Source: Dermanyssus gallinae
Lineage: Eukaryota > Arthropoda > Arachnida > Mesostigmata > Dermanyssidae
Reading direction: 5' to 3'
Length of the DNA: 64,000 nucleotides
Assembly (NCBI GenBank): GCA_003439945.1
Contig: QVRM01007053.1
Location: 434,001-498,000 of the forward strand
Below the pieces are notes generated by a model, which ran no database searches, was not told the origin of the DNA, and was given only the letters and a program-made list of their open reading frames with translations. How positions within the stretch are numbered: the stretch's first letter is position 1; every line of letters starts with the position of its first letter. Position numbers and translations under genes: made by a program. Shown here in pieces: positions 22,848 to 35,000 of the stretch.

Positions 22848-23279
22848 AATATTATACTGATTTCCAATTACTTTTAAACAACAAAAATATCAGAGCAATA
22901 TCAACTACTAAAGTCTGCGACGCACGTAAGTGTCACAAGAACGGAAAGCCAAGCCAAAACAAAATACAATACAGTAAGATTTTGTTAACCGCGACACAAA
23001 TTTACTATGTAAATGTTTTTTGCCAGTAAGCGAATATACGGCAACGTAGAAACAGACTTAACCCTACTGTGGAAAAGTGATGTCGAGTGCGTCCTAACCT
23101 TTATAAATGACTACTACTTTAACTAGAGCCGGCGGGTGCACTTCAATCGTATACTACGAACTCCTCCTACCTGCTTATCCAGAATTTATAGTAATGAAGC
23201 TCTGAGTCTGCCGGGCAAGTCTTTGTAGCCGTAGAGCAGATCCGGTATTCCTTCTCGAAGAGCCACGGTTCTCGAGCAA
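22481..23279. other. Unassigned DNA with one (AT)n tract
   Basis: Includes an AT run at 22808-22842. Nothing else recognised. Confidence 0.4.
22808..22842. repeat. (AT)n microsatellite
   Basis: AT dinucleotide run of about 35 bp. Confidence 0.95.
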
Positions 23280-23740
23280 GAAATCAAAGCCCGCTCTTGT
23301 TCCCGTTCTTTTTCAGGGCTGCTTCGTCATTCACACCGCTCCAAGCGGTCCTGCTTCGGCCCCAGTTCGTAAACGTTGATACGCACTACGCTGCTGCTAA
23401 TGCCGCCGCCGCTAAAAAGAGAACGCGCCATTCTTTGCCACTGCAAGATGATCCACCCGAAAAAGTGCTGCCCACCGAGCCCATATCGCTCGGCAGACAG
23501 CCGGGAGTCATCACCCTCTAGCGCGCTGTTTACGATCTGACCGCCGCGAGCGAATGGAAGATGACCACCCAAACGATGACATTCCGGACGTCTTTGTCGC
23601 CGGTGATCGGACTTTTGCGCGTTAGAAAGGAGGTATGGAGAAACCTAAAGAAAGAGAGTAGAAGACACGCTGCGATCGAAGGGGAGCGCTAAACCGAGCA
23701 GTTGCGGCAAAGAGAGAGAGAGAGAGCGCGCGATAAAAAA
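23280..23740. other. GC-rich island with GAGA run
   Basis: Higher GC with a GCC triplet patch near 23398-23412 and a GAGA run near 23709-23726. No gene is recognised. It resembles the other GC-rich islands at 8.4-9.6 and 21.2-22.5 kb. Confidence 0.35.
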
Positions 23741-23973
23741 ATGATAGGGTAAGAGCATTGGACTCATTCAATTCGAAGATTAGCCCGTCCGCCAGTTAGT
23801 TTTTCGTCTTCCAGCCGCACAAGCCGGACAATTCCTGTTCCGCGATTTGAGCTCTATCTCGTTTTTTCCTCCTTTTCCAATAGGCAGAACCTCGCCTGTT
23901 CTACAAAGTCTATTTCTTGGTATTTGGATGTACATACTCGTATATATGTAAATAGTATATGTAACATACGAAT

Positions 23974-23985
23974 GATATATATATA

Positions 23986-24034
<49 letters not shown>
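23974..24034. repeat. (AT)n microsatellite
   Basis: AT dinucleotide run of about 61 bp with one TC interruption near 23987. Confidence 0.95.
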
Positions 24035-24038
<4 letters not shown>

Positions 24039-24769
24039 ACCACTAAACTGACGTTTCAAATATGTTCTTAGTTGACTCAGGTAAATACAATGGACGATCA
24101 GATAAGATGAACAAGTCTAATTTCTCGTATATGACCACTATACTATAAGCCAGTGCCATTTTCGAGTCACACCAATAAAGGCGGATATGTTGGGTAAATC
24201 GGCTTGGCTTGCCTGGATCAACACATTACAACAACTTGGAAGCTCATATTAGCTAAGCTAATCGAATCACTGGAGAGCTACATTTTATCGAGGACAAATT
24301 ATCACCCGTTCCACAACAAAAAAGTGGCTGCAAGGAGAGCGTACTAAAACGTCGGACGTTTTCTTTTTACAGTATAAGCAACAAATCTACGCTAATGTTA
24401 TACGACAAAGGGACCTGTTGTGCAGATTGTGGAATCAATAGGCTTTTTGTCAGCTTCATAGTCCCACACTATCCAGACCACCGGGTGTGCATTAAGCGTT
24501 TTTATTCCCGGTTTCCTGTGAAATAAAAAAATTAAATGAATCAATCCAAATATGTAGTTCGTGGACAGTTTAAGTACGCATCACTGGCGACAAAGTGGAT
24601 AAGAAGCATCTACGGTTATATTTCAAGCCATTATCGGTCTAATTCGAAAATTTGAGACAAGGCAAAGAAATGACAAAGTGACGCAGTTTGCAGCGGTAAT
24701 CGCCTGCGTGTACTGCTTAAACGTCCCCAGGCGTGTACAACTTTTGTGTTGCTAGTTGAATACACTGCA
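24035..24769. other. Unassigned DNA
   Basis: Nothing recognised. It may include 5' sequence of the gag relic that follows, but no LTR could be identified. Confidence 0.3.
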
Positions 24770-25515
24770 TTGTGATGAGAAACGAAGAAACCATTAAATG
24801 CAGGAAACAACTGCCTCAGTTTGAGAAGTTTGTGTAGGATTAAATATTATACATATTGGCTCGATTTCGTCAATTCATCGAAAGGAACCGGTACCCGGAG
24901 ACCAACCTGGTTTTGCGCCCGAGCCTTCTAAGCTATAACTTGTCTATTGCCTTTCAAATCCTGAGAAACCAGACCTTCTTGGTTGATTGGTTGTTTTAAG
25001 GAAGACATACGACGAACTGCTGGCTGCACTCAACTTGATCTATACACGAGGTGTATCGAAGTGGGTGAAGAGAGTGGAATGTCGCACTTTGCGCCGAGAG
25101 AAAGGTAAATCAATTTAAGATTTCATGCGTGGACTCCAAAAAAAGGTACGAGAATGTAAGTGGACCCGGTGAGTTCCTTACGATAGCACGACCGGTCGGT
25201 TTGGGAGATGCCGTTAAGGAAGCCGAGTCCGTTTTCGCAAGACAAGAGAGCCTGGCGGTCAATAAGGTGCGCACAGGTGCACAGAAACGGAAGCGAAGCC
25301 ACTCCGAGGGGAGGCAACCGGCGGGCTTTTCGAAGAGCAGCGAAAAGACACCATTGACCCGAGCCGAGAGTGGATTGGCTGCCGGTCCCGGTCGCGGCTA
25401 TGCGGCAAGCCCAGTCACAAGGCTGACCTGACTCATGTCCACAGAGCAATGCGACGTTTAAGTCGACTGCCGAACACATTAAGGCCATATGTCAGCGCAG
25501 TGACACATTAAAGGT
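24770..25515 (+). pseudogene. Ty3/gypsy-like gag relic
   Basis: The plus strand reads in pieces through a retrotransposon gag. LPQFEKFV, then ARFRQFIERNRYPETN near 24857-24907, matches the LERFRxFxxAN segment of metazoan gypsy-type gag. TYDELLAALNLIYTRG near 25006-25055 and an RREKGKSI-DFMRGLQKKVRECKW block to about 25165 match the capsid C-terminal part. LCGKPSHKAD near 25398-25430 is the remnant of a CCHC knuckle. NATFKSTAEHIKAICQRSD near 25448-25505 is a second knuckle with key Cys residues replaced (F and S for C). Stops and frameshifts are present. No pol or protease follows clearly; the 3' part 25515-25810 contains only a Glu/Ser-rich tail-like stretch. Confidence 0.6.
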
Positions 25516-26202
25516 AATGCGTCGAGCGGCAGGAAAAATAAGAAGAAACCATTTGCAATACAGGTCGTTTGTGCTTCATCGAGCAGTTGTTAACTTTAGA
25601 TCCGCTAAATCAACCACTCGATACAGTAGCACCCATACATCTATTGCACAGCTTAACGTTAATCGTGACGTCTCGATCAACGATCATTGCGAAAGGGAGC
25701 TCTTCAACGAAAAACAAGAATATAATACCGGAAGATGGTCGAGCGGAACCGTCGTCAGAGTTAGAAATCATTTATTCTATTTGTGTCTGTGCGTTCATAC
25801 ATTTTTAGCATAGTATATTTTGCCTTGCATTCACTTGGCTTTTTCTTCTGTAAGCTTTGCAACGAGCTTAGAGAATAAAAAGCCACGTAAATTGAGCATT
25901 CACAGTCAAGTCGTACGTTTTCTTAGCATAATAAAAATAAGGTACCTACATCGTGTGTCTAATTAAAGCACACATGATTGGCGCTAATAGCAACAATGGG
26001 CCATCGCACTAACTAGATACGATTGCGCAACGTCAAACATTTTGCAAAACATTGTTGTTGTTATTGTTGTTTTCTCAACTCTTTACTTAGCCTAACCATT
26101 TTACTTTTCTGACAACATATTTGAAGTCTGTGTCTTCTTCTAAAAAAAAGTGACTTATTGCTGATCTGTCGTATATACTGCTGCTATATTCTAAGTACAA
26201 CA
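25516..26202. other. Unassigned DNA after the gag relic
   Basis: No pol domain recognised. An AATAAA lies near 25874 and could belong to a decayed LTR, but no matching repeat was found. Confidence 0.3.
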
Positions 26203-26270
26203 CGGGATGTCCAAGAAATATTAAAAAGCGATATAATGCATTTGTAGAGCCCGTTTAAGCAAATATTTTC
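26203..26270. repeat. Terminal-repeat relic related to the foldback elements
   Basis: About 68 bp resembling the outer arm of the foldback elements at 49968 and 59901. Shared landmarks are AAAGCGATATAATGCATTTG, then TGTAGAGC, then GTTTAAGCAAATATTTT. Only this one end was found nearby. Confidence 0.5.
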
Positions 26271-26969
26271 TTTTTTTTGCTACAGTAGGGAGCGAAAAAG
26301 GCAAGCTTTTGTTGCATGACAATTTATTCTTCTGCAAACGCGTGTGTTTTTAGGCATGCCCTTACAAGGCAAACATGCCTGCCGCTATAGCTACAGTAAT
26401 ACCAATAAGGGATAACGCCATAAAACAGGTACGACGAAAACAGTAGACAGTAGCCGAGCTTGCAGTAATTGTAATCCGTAATATAGTATTTGTCGCCATG
26501 TATACCGTTATATAAAGTTCGTTAGAGAGAAGAGATGGAAAACCCATGGCTATAAGACCCGGCATCGGTGGAGATTAGTAAGGCTGGTCGCGACGCCGAC
26601 GGTGTGTACATACATGTTGACACTGGGGACCCTGGCTATTCATAACGGTATTAATGCAGTACATGTTTAACGCAAATAATTGTTTTACAGGTAAGTATCG
26701 TAACTATTATACGAGTGTTGTTGTTATTACGTGGCCGCCGTTGTTGTTGTTGTTGTTGCGATAGTACACCGAATATGTAGCATTCGTATGTTTTGTTGTT
26801 ACTGCTGTGATAGGCTGCAATACAGTAGTACAAACAGGGTCGCCTTATGCACTTTTTAGTTGGTCTCAAACAGTTCAGTCCTCCTTCTGGGAAACCTGCC
26901 ATCCGTCATCGGTGTGGAGACTCCATGCAGGACGGGATGCTAAGGGAGAGTACACTCAATTGGTCAATT
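26271..26969. other. Unassigned DNA
   Basis: Contains a TTG triplet run near 26736-26757. No gene recognised. Confidence 0.35.
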
Positions 26970-27935
26970 ACAGTAACTAATTAATTTGAATAATTTCGCA
27001 ACTCCGTTGCATTTTAATGATAAATGTAACACGAATGGCGCCTTATAGATGCTACCGCCCGTCCCACGTCGAGGGTAGTGCAAAGATAACTGTGGCGCCT
27101 GACAGTTTATTGCGTGGTATTTAGCGCAAGCCCGCGAGCAGAACCGACATCGGCTCTGGTCACATGGCTGGTAAAAACCTGGAGTGGAACACACGAAGTC
27201 TGGGTAGCCACACAAAACTACCTTGTATATTAAATATATAACAAATGTATCTTATACGGATATACAATACGATATATTGTGTAGCCACACAGAATCGTAT
27301 ATATGCCTGATGGTTAGAGCATGCGACTCTCTTCCAAAGGTACCGAGAGATATAGATGTGAAGATGTCCAATATCGACCGAGGCTTTTTCCTGCCAACCT
27401 TACCCTGCCAGTTCTGCACAAAGAGCTGGACCACTATTCGATTCAGATTGTTTTCATTACAGGTCCACAGTCAGCGAGCAATATATAAGGCAACTCCCCG
27501 CTGTTCGAGCAAAACACCGATATGTTGTGTTAAGGTCGTGCGCATATAATATATCCTAAACCTCAAGTATGAGAAAGAGTTTGCAAAGTTGAACTTTTGT
27601 GGCAGACAATTTTGTCTCGCTTGCCAGTCGACGCCCACGACGAAACTAAATTAGTTTCGTTTTCCGTGAATTGATTTGGAGGCCCTTGTTGTGAAGATAA
27701 GTCTTCGCCATACCAGCAACTCTGCGGACTCGAGGTCTCGATGGACGATTACGACGTCATCAACGTATTACATTACGACATTTACATTGTGCATTACGAC
27801 AAAAGCAGTTAAAAATTCGGCCCGTACATGGCGCGCTAAGTCAGCGATTTCAACCAATTCGATTTTAAGGCATTTGAGACTTCCGTCAATTACACAAATG
27901 GCATGTCCTAGACACGTGTGTTTTTTGCATTAGAT
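26970..27935 (-). pseudogene. Family D non-LTR fragment (RT palm to 3' UTR, internally deleted)
   Basis: Two blocks match the intact family D copy. On the minus strand, about 27600-27935 corresponds to 45580-45820 of D, around the catalytic YADD and the following helix; the DNA itself aligns but the frame is ruined. About 26980-27440 corresponds to the LLEWQGKVTE through C-terminal knuckle region, with RCRFCSRACAKYHAINC near 27105-27160. The thumb region between them is reduced. The TGGTTAGAGC stretch near 27312 looks like a tRNA A box but aligns with D coding sequence. Confidence 0.72.
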
Positions 27936-28399
27936 AAATATATGTCTTCATAGGCGGGGAGACGACTAATTTTTAGTGAAATGGAGCTCCGCACTACGGG
28001 CCCACACTTGCAGACGAGTTTCCTGCAGTTGTGGCCGTGTGTACGAATTTTCCAGTTACTCCTCTACACAAGGAAGTGTAAGTAGTTTACTTACATTATG
28101 AGCCATATACTCCTTCGTTTTTTCATATAATTTTGCTTATGTCGTGAAAATGAATACGTGGCGGCTTCATCTGAACCTCAACAAAAACGGCAACCACGTT
28201 CATGTGTATTGAATCAACCTAAGGTTTACAAATACCATTAGGCTAACGACTGCACTGCCAGAATAATCATTAAAAACTCTACCACCTCCTCCACGCTTCC
28301 ACGTCGAGGCCATCATATAGCTTACCATCTCCATAATGAGGCAGCCCCTCACGACCGTACAGCCCGTGCATCTTGCTTCCTAAAGAAACTCGCAAGCTA
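27936..28399. other. Unassigned DNA
   Basis: No clear signature. The part nearest 28400 may be a downstream continuation of the R1-like relic. Confidence 0.3.
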
Positions 28400-28800
28400 G
28401 AACACTGTATTGCATGCCGTCAACGCAGGTGTTGTTGGTAGCCTTTCCTGTATTAACCACGAAGCTCTGATATTAACCGTGATCGGTCAGAATCTAAGCT
28501 GCATAATACGTCAACTCCCCGGGTCGGCAGTTAAACCGCCTTTTGAGGTCCGATATCAAACGTTTGGTCTAGTTCTCCCTGGTCTTACAGCGCGTAGCAC
28601 CCATTTCATGGATACTCTTCTTATCTTTGGCATAATCAGTGCCAGAATTCTGGCCTTTGCCGCGACTTGTTTTACCTGTGCCGCACCGGTTAACCCCGTG
28701 CCGAGGATCTTCCCGAGGTATCTCTCTTCGTTCCTATTTTCTATCGGGAGACCCGCCATCATAACGTTAAGTCCCTTTGTACCCTTCCTTTACTTCTGGC
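28400..28800 (-). pseudogene. R1-like non-LTR fragment (post-RT thumb)
   Basis: The minus strand encodes MMAGLPIENRNEERYLGKIL and then GTGLTGAAQVKQVAAKARI. This matches the thumb segment after YADD in R1-like elements, normally VxGxxIxxxxxxKYLGVxLDxGLTGxxHVxxVxxKA. The same region in element B at 44040-44170 reads MVAGQEIKQVTEAGYIGVLL and so on, clearly homologous. No palm precedes it. Downstream sequence is too decayed to follow. Confidence 0.68.
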
Positions 28801-29206
28801 GATAAGGTATAACGTACCTAATTAAAGCAACACTGAACCTCGACATGCGACGTGGAAACGCCGCTTTCATTCGGCACCCTTCCAAACTCATCAACACTTA
28901 GTCTGTATGAATTGAAACTGTGACCACTAGAACAAAAGTTTATGGGAATCATTCATTAATGATTTACAATATATTATTGACGTATTAAACTACTGACAGA
29001 AAAAAAAACGTATATTTATATAGAACAAAAATAGATACGTATTTATATGCATTTGCTTTAGGGCATATTACAGTGGACAAGATTTTTTTTTAGGATTTAC
29101 CGTATGGCTAGTGCTCGTGTACGTTTTTTTTCATGTCATGGCTAATTTTAATCCACTCCGGCATTTACCTTGTCTAAATTGGGAACCAGGAAAACCAATT
29201 TAGGAG
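28801..29206. other. Unassigned AT-rich DNA
   Basis: Nothing recognised. Confidence 0.3.
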
Positions 29207-29277
29207 TGGCCGGTCTGGGTCTCGAACCCAGGCCTCCCGAATGCAAGGCAAAGGTTTTGGCCACTAAGCCATCCTGC
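29207..29277 (-). repeat. tRNA-like sequence, probably a tRNA-derived SINE head
   Basis: On the minus strand GGATGGCTTAGTGG supplies an A-box-like D-arm, and GGGTTCGAGACCC supplies a perfect T-arm with a B box. The T stem is CTGGG/CCCAG. An anticodon-arm-like GCCTTGCATTCGGGAGGC lies between. The acceptor stem is poor and the anticodon loop is 8 nt, so a working tRNA gene is unlikely. Confidence 0.55.
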
Positions 29278-29438
29278 AACAAATTTCTCATTAAGCTTAA
29301 AATTTCTTTAAATATACATTTCCAACAAATGTAACAATTAGGGACCTTTTGTAGAAAAGCTATCGCCCGTGTATGAAAATATATGTAGTTCAATAATCTT
29401 AAAGTCAGCAAAATGTTCACATTTTATATAACTCATGT

Positions 29439-29440
<2 letters not shown>

Positions 29441-29471
<31 letters not shown>
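29441..29471. repeat. (AT)n microsatellite
   Basis: AT dinucleotide run about 31 bp long. Confidence 0.95.
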
Positions 29472-29475
<4 letters not shown>

Positions 29476-30050
29476 GCATCAACGTTTAGCGACGGTTTCA
29501 CGTATACTGTGTGCCCACAGAAACGCTTTGCTCTGTCACGTGCGAACGTGTAAACTGTTGCAAATCAATTAACACCACGATTCGCACGTGTTCAAATGCG
29601 GTCGTGTGTTGAGGTGAAAGGTTATAGAACAGACCTTGACAGACTGGAGGGTCACCAGGTCTGGTCTGATACGAGGTAATGGTTCACCAGGTCCTCGAGG
29701 TCCAAAAAAGGAGAGGCTGGGGTATGTGATTTTTAGTGAATAGCACGCGCGGATTGGATCGGGTCTTACACCCTGCCCGGGTGTTTAGTCCCATTCAGTA
29801 GCCTTCACTGACATCGGAGGGTGCGCGTAAAAACATTCTTTCACCTCTTAAACAAAAGTCTAGCACGAGTCTTGATCCGAGACGTGACACAAGCGTCTAG
29901 TAGTAAGTGCTATACTGGCATGCAAAGCATTGCGCTCGCTACAGCTCTGCGAATGTTCACGGGCAGCACCAATGACTCGTATAGCAATCGGTAATCTGTT
30001 GGTCGATAGTTATCGTGGATTGCATCATGCGAGCGCCTATGCGAGCAACC
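29472..30050. other. Unassigned DNA
   Basis: Near 29745-29850 a stretch with GGATCGGGTC and GTGCGCGTAAAAACATTC resembles the body of the SINE candidate at 48700-48835, at low similarity. Nothing else recognised. Confidence 0.3.
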
Positions 30051-30850
30051 ATCCCACCGACAGACCGACGTCTGCCACGAAAGCAAGCAAACAACAGAAG
30101 GTGAATGGACAGAAGAGAGAGAGAGAGAACCAGAAAGATAAAGAGAAGAGGGACAGACGGAGAGATAGCGTGGTGAGACGGGGTTAACTGGACTCACAGG
30201 CCAGTAAGGAAGGCAAAGTTTACGCCAGACGTTCTGCCGTGAGTTGGCGATCGGATCCAACATGCGGCGATCGGATTAGTAGTAGTAGTAGTAGTAGTAG
30301 TAGAAGTAACGTTGATCGAGGCCGAGAAAAGAGCCAACCAAAAGAGAGACACAACAGAGCCGTTTATCGGGTCCGGATTGCGTGCACACGTGCATTGTCG
30401 GCCCGTTGCCCGTTGCTATTGGCGGCCGGCCCCGTTGCACGCAGGTCAAACTTGGGGGTGGTCTCGTCGATTGTTTATGGCTGTCGAGCTATTATCGAGT
30501 ATTCGCCGCCGAAACGCTACAGCGCGCATCATTTGTCCTTTTGTTCCCTCTCGTCGCGCTCAATTCTTCTTCTGACCCTTCGATCAGAGAGGTTGTTTGC
30601 AGCCGGGGCAGAAGGGGAAAAAAAGCACCTCCCTGCGAGTGGCGGCACGCAGTTCTGCCAAAGCCATATTTCTTCTTTTTGCTGCTGCTTCTCCTGCTGC
30701 GACAGTTGTTGCTGCATGCGACCTGAAGCACAGCTTAGAGTTCATCGAGCCAACGGCCGAACCCCGCTGCCGTAGCTTGCTAACGAAGATCTACGAAAAT
30801 GATGACTCGAGCCATCTGCGTCTTTCTCTACAACTAACTATTTGATTCCT
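30051..30850. other. GC-rich low-complexity island
   Basis: Contains a GAGA run near 30115-30128, a (TAG)n run at about 30278-30302 and CTG/CTC triplet clusters near 30680-30715. Overlapping open frames exist on both strands but encode only Ser/Arg/Cys-rich sequence. It looks like the islands at 8.4, 21.2 and 33.5 kb. Confidence 0.4.
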
Positions 30851-32544
30851 TTAAATGCGTGTGTTTTTTTTTAGTTTATTAATATTTTCAAACGCACGCT
30901 CCTTACAGAACATCCGTGTTTCATACATCGTTTTACTTGTCATTACTTGTCCAGTTATCTCTGTTGTGTTTTTCGGTTATCCTTAAATCGCTACACAAAT
31001 ATCGAAAATTATTCTGTATGAAGGGGAAGCGAGTATGGTGAGAAAGGCCTAGGTAGATAACAATCAATCTATAGCGTATAGTGTTATAACGATTGCTATA
31101 ATTCCACCGTTGGAAGTACCCGTGGCTTGTTTTTGTCACAGCCATCCAGCGTTGTTTCAGACACACAAACAGTAAACATTACATGCACACGATTGCTTAA
31201 CTACTGCTACAGTGAGTAGTAAAAATAATACTAACTGTTGCAATGAGTATTACTGCTGTATGTGCGTATCTTCGAAAATAATCGCCGTTATACGGATCCT
31301 GTTTAAAGATGGAGCAGGCGGGGAAGAAACAAGTGCTTTTATCAGTTTTATCGACTCCTTTGCTGAACTGGGGGGGGGGGGGGGGCACTCGACGCTAGCA
31401 GTTGTGGTCTACTATCCACTAACATTCACGTACGCCGCAGCCGCCGCCACTTCGGACGTCACCTGACCTGGGTATAGCCTGGGCTCATACGACATCGGAC
31501 GCGGAAGAAATCCTATATCCCTGGGATTGACTGTCGGCACTGTGGCTGCCTTGTCGTTCGACGCTGAACGGCATCGGCAGCAGCGTTCTTTCTTCTAAAC
31601 GACTTATGGGTTTAAAAATAAAATGCTCTCATAAAATAGGAAACAAAATGGTATATGATATATACGCAGAATTGACCCCTCGATTGAGGACAGTATTTAT
31701 ACTAGGCTATATATATATATATATATATACACTTTTCCACCAGCTGGCGTCAAAAAGGAAGAACTCTCTAATATCATCGACGTCTTTTCCCTTTCCATGA
31801 TCTAGAGATTTTCGATTCCTCTTTTATGAAAAGTTTCCCGAAGTTAAAGCGTTGCAATTTCCTGTTTGCCAATTCTTGGTTGTGCCACCTTAAAATGTTT
31901 CTGAGTGACTGAAATAAGAAGTTATTAGTGATAGAAACGAAAAGAAGAGATGCTTGTATGATAAGTAAAGCTCAAAATGTTAATTAACAAAAGCTAAACG
32001 GCGTACCTATTAAGGTTATTCTTTTAAATATTTGTTTTTCTTGAACTCGTTAAAATTATTATTAGTAAACGACAATAGCAATCATCTAATTTAATTTTAC
32101 TTTACATATATGCTGAAGAGCAGCAGGTATGTATTAAAATACATGTTCATCCAAATATTTGGTCGATGTTTGTCCGTGCGTGAAGAACCCATCCGAAGAT
32201 CTTTATGGAATATGGTTCGCCGACTTGTAGAGTTGTAATTGTGTGGATTTTGCATACATCGTTTCCCGTAGTACCAAAGGCACTCGAGTTATTAGCTTGT
32301 AGTTCCGTTCAAACTTTTCACTAAGTAAGGCAAATCCTTACTTACCTTCACAAATTACTTCTCATCTACAAGCAAAAATAGAGAATGCAGAAACAGCCAC
32401 AACTTTTTGTATCAATATATATAAATAAGGTGCCCGCCCAAAATGATTTGAGATCTTTAAAGTAACATAAAAACAAAAGTGTTTAAGATATTATAATAAA
32501 AACATCTTCTTTAAACAAGTATGATACCGCCAAGCAGACTTTTC
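30851..32544. other. Unassigned DNA with poly-G and (AT)n tracts
   Basis: A G16 run lies at 31370-31385 and an AT run at 31709-31729. No gene or element recognised. Confidence 0.4.
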
Positions 32545-33345
32545 AGTGCGGCGATCCCCCAACAATCCAACCTCAAAGACAGAGTGGTCTCTGCTCTGCA
32601 TGAGGCCGGCTCAAGGGGATCATTGGCAGAGCAACGACACGGCCCGGGCTAGATTCACGGCAATCTTCAGCACATGGGGCGCCGGCACCTGGGTGAATAC
32701 TCTACTAAGCGTCCAGCTAGGCACCTTGTTCACCAATTCCAATGCTCGCAATGTTTGATTCAGCCTACGTCTCAGAGCGCTCTTAGCTCACCTGCATGAG
32801 CGTGTTGCAAATATATGCAGGTCGGTTCATTAGGTCGCCCTGGCCTGTCGTGCGTACAAAGCGCAGGACACCGACCTAGGGACGCTGCTCTCAACGACAC
32901 CGTGGCCGGTCTCTGCCTTCTAGTCAACCGGATTCTCTTACTTCCTCGAGCTTTCAGGGCTGTGAGAGACCAACAAAAACAACAACAACAGAAAAGTAAG
33001 AGAGAGAAAGACCCTTGCATATTCGAGAGATAAAATGCTTGTTTTGGATGCGACCTTAACTGACGCATTGCCCCCCCCCCTCCTCCATGGTCTTTCGCAG
33101 CACTTCACAAGCAGATTATTCGGCCAGGCTCGCCGTATTGGTAAGCGTCGAAAATACGCGTCAATCGGCTAGGCGCACGGTTTCGAGCCATTTATGTTTC
33201 GGGGCCAACGGGAACCGGTCCCCATCACCGGCAAATTGATTAAGGACCTTGGAAAGGCACTTACGTTCGCCATAGAGAAAAATATTTTAGAACTCAATGT
33301 CCAACGGGGCAACGCTCTGGCAGTTTTAGGCTCCCTGCTGTGCTG
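32545..33345 (+). pseudogene. Family E non-LTR fragment (post-RT and endonuclease region)
   Basis: Three blocks match the better copy at 53.5-56.3 kb in order. ARARFTAIFSTWGAGTWVNT with LLSVQLGTLF near 32640-32735 aligns with DRARMRAVSSKGAGAWLHAI and IGTLLDDE. SAGHRPRDAALNDTVAGLCL near 32862-32925 aligns with SAGRRARHQALNETFSRALR. KLIKDLGKAL and LNVQRGNALAVLGSLL near 33230-33340 align with LLQKVGKRLG and LDVQRGNAASVRGTLQ. The catalytic PD...D part is lost and the frame changes between blocks. Confidence 0.75.
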
Positions 33346-33387
33346 AGCCCCGGTAAGAAGGCCGTCGCGTAAGAGTAAACAAATGTC

Positions 33388-33388
<1 letters not shown>

Positions 33389-33434
<46 letters not shown>
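33389..33434. repeat. (AT)n microsatellite
   Basis: AT run of about 46 bp, just downstream of the family E fragment. Confidence 0.95.
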
Positions 33435-33437
<3 letters not shown>

Positions 33438-33539
33438 TAAAATATACATAATGTGATTCTAAATAAAACGCATATAGATGGCGTTTTACTTCATACGCAT
33501 CACATCTATATTATACATGTTGTTTCGACCAGAGGAAGC

Positions 33540-34660
33540 TTAGCATGAGAAGTACTACCCTACAGAACGAAAAGCGTCGACGACTCACGTACAAACACGT
33601 ACAACCACAGCGAAGCAAATACATTCTTGACCGAGCAGTTGCATTCTGCGCACCGCATTATGCTTTACGCGTTTTGTTTGCTGCTTTTGCCGCCGTCGCC
33701 GCCCCCGCCGGCGCCCTCGCCAGCGGAAACGGGTGGCTGGGGCCGGGGATGTCGATGTGGCTCGTATGGTAGAAAGGTGTTTCCTCGCATGCGAATAAAC
33801 AGAGGCTACGCTAAAGCCGGCCAAACAGATCGAAACGCGCAAATGCATTCGCCGCTGTCACGAACTGTGTGGTAAACGTGCTGGTTCTACTGCGAGGGTC
33901 GTAGTTGTTGCTGTTGATGCTTCTGCTGCTGCTGACGGTGATCGCTGTTGTGGTTGCTGTTACCGCGCCGTTGCTTCAACCCCAGTGCCATACTACCGGA
34001 CCGCTAACGGATGATACCACCATCGAGAAGACATGAAGATGGTGGTGATGGTGGCGGCGGCGACAACGACAGAGCGACCGACGTTGAACGTGAACCAGAT
34101 TGATGTATCGAATTCAATTGAAAATGCCGAGCCTAGCGTCACCGGGGAAACCCACGACGAACGACGAGGACGCGAACGCAGCGGATATTCCCAGCCTCTG
34201 AGGAGCGGCGGGCGGGCAGACAGACAGACAGGAATGCAGGTAGGTAGGTAGATAGGGAGGGACGGAGAGGGTACACGAGACACAAATGCGCAAACAGACG
34301 TGCACAGACGTCCTATACACGCACACAGTCCACGCGCACGCGTGCATAGCTATAAACATATGTGGGCAGAGGCGAACGTGGGCAAGCAGGAAAGGAGTGC
34401 AGGGAGGCAGTGCGACGCCCAAAAGAAGGACGAAGGAATAGGATTACAGCAGACCGGCATCTTCTTCAGGGTCGCCGTTTTTCAAACGCTGCTCCCTATC
34501 TCTTTGCTACGCTATGGTAAGTAGGTGTAAAGGTGCTGGTCTGCTCAGTCTACCGGAGTCGACCGAACTACTCGCCGAAGCGGGGATGATGACGACGATG
34601 GCCATCGTGAAAGGGCAAAAAAGCTCCGAAGGTAGATCGGCAACCGTCGCCAGACACGCA
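33540..34660. other. GC-rich low-complexity island
   Basis: Contains GCC-rich sequence near 33690-33725, CTG/TTG triplets near 33905-33955, GGTGGCGGCGG near 34045-34055, and tandem GACA and GTAG units near 34218-34252. No domain-bearing frame. Probably regulatory or simple-repeat DNA. Confidence 0.4.
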
Positions 34661-34963
34661 AATGCTAGGTGGCTTTGCTCGTTCTCATGACTGGACTGAA
34701 CTGAACCAAATACGCAAAGGAGAGAGACTTAGCTCGCTGAACCAAGTACGCCACGATCGTGTCACGTGCGTGTCAACGCAAATGCGTACGTTCCAACATA
34801 GGGGTCTGCCAGGCTTTGCTGATAGCAAACCCCATTGTGATCCCCGTAGTTTCGCTATCTCACTACCTCAAGCTGCTTCCGCTCACCTTCCCTCAGCCAT
34901 CCCACACCTTATTCCTCGCAGCCTTCCTAAAGTTAACACACAGTAAAATCATCATCTGCGTCA

Positions 34964-35000
<37 letters not shown>

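Noticed and set aside
27295..27350. A tRNA-like A box (TGGTTAGAGCATGCGAC)
   Set aside because: It aligns with the coding sequence of family D near 45064-45120 and lacks a B box, so it is part of the retrotransposon relic.
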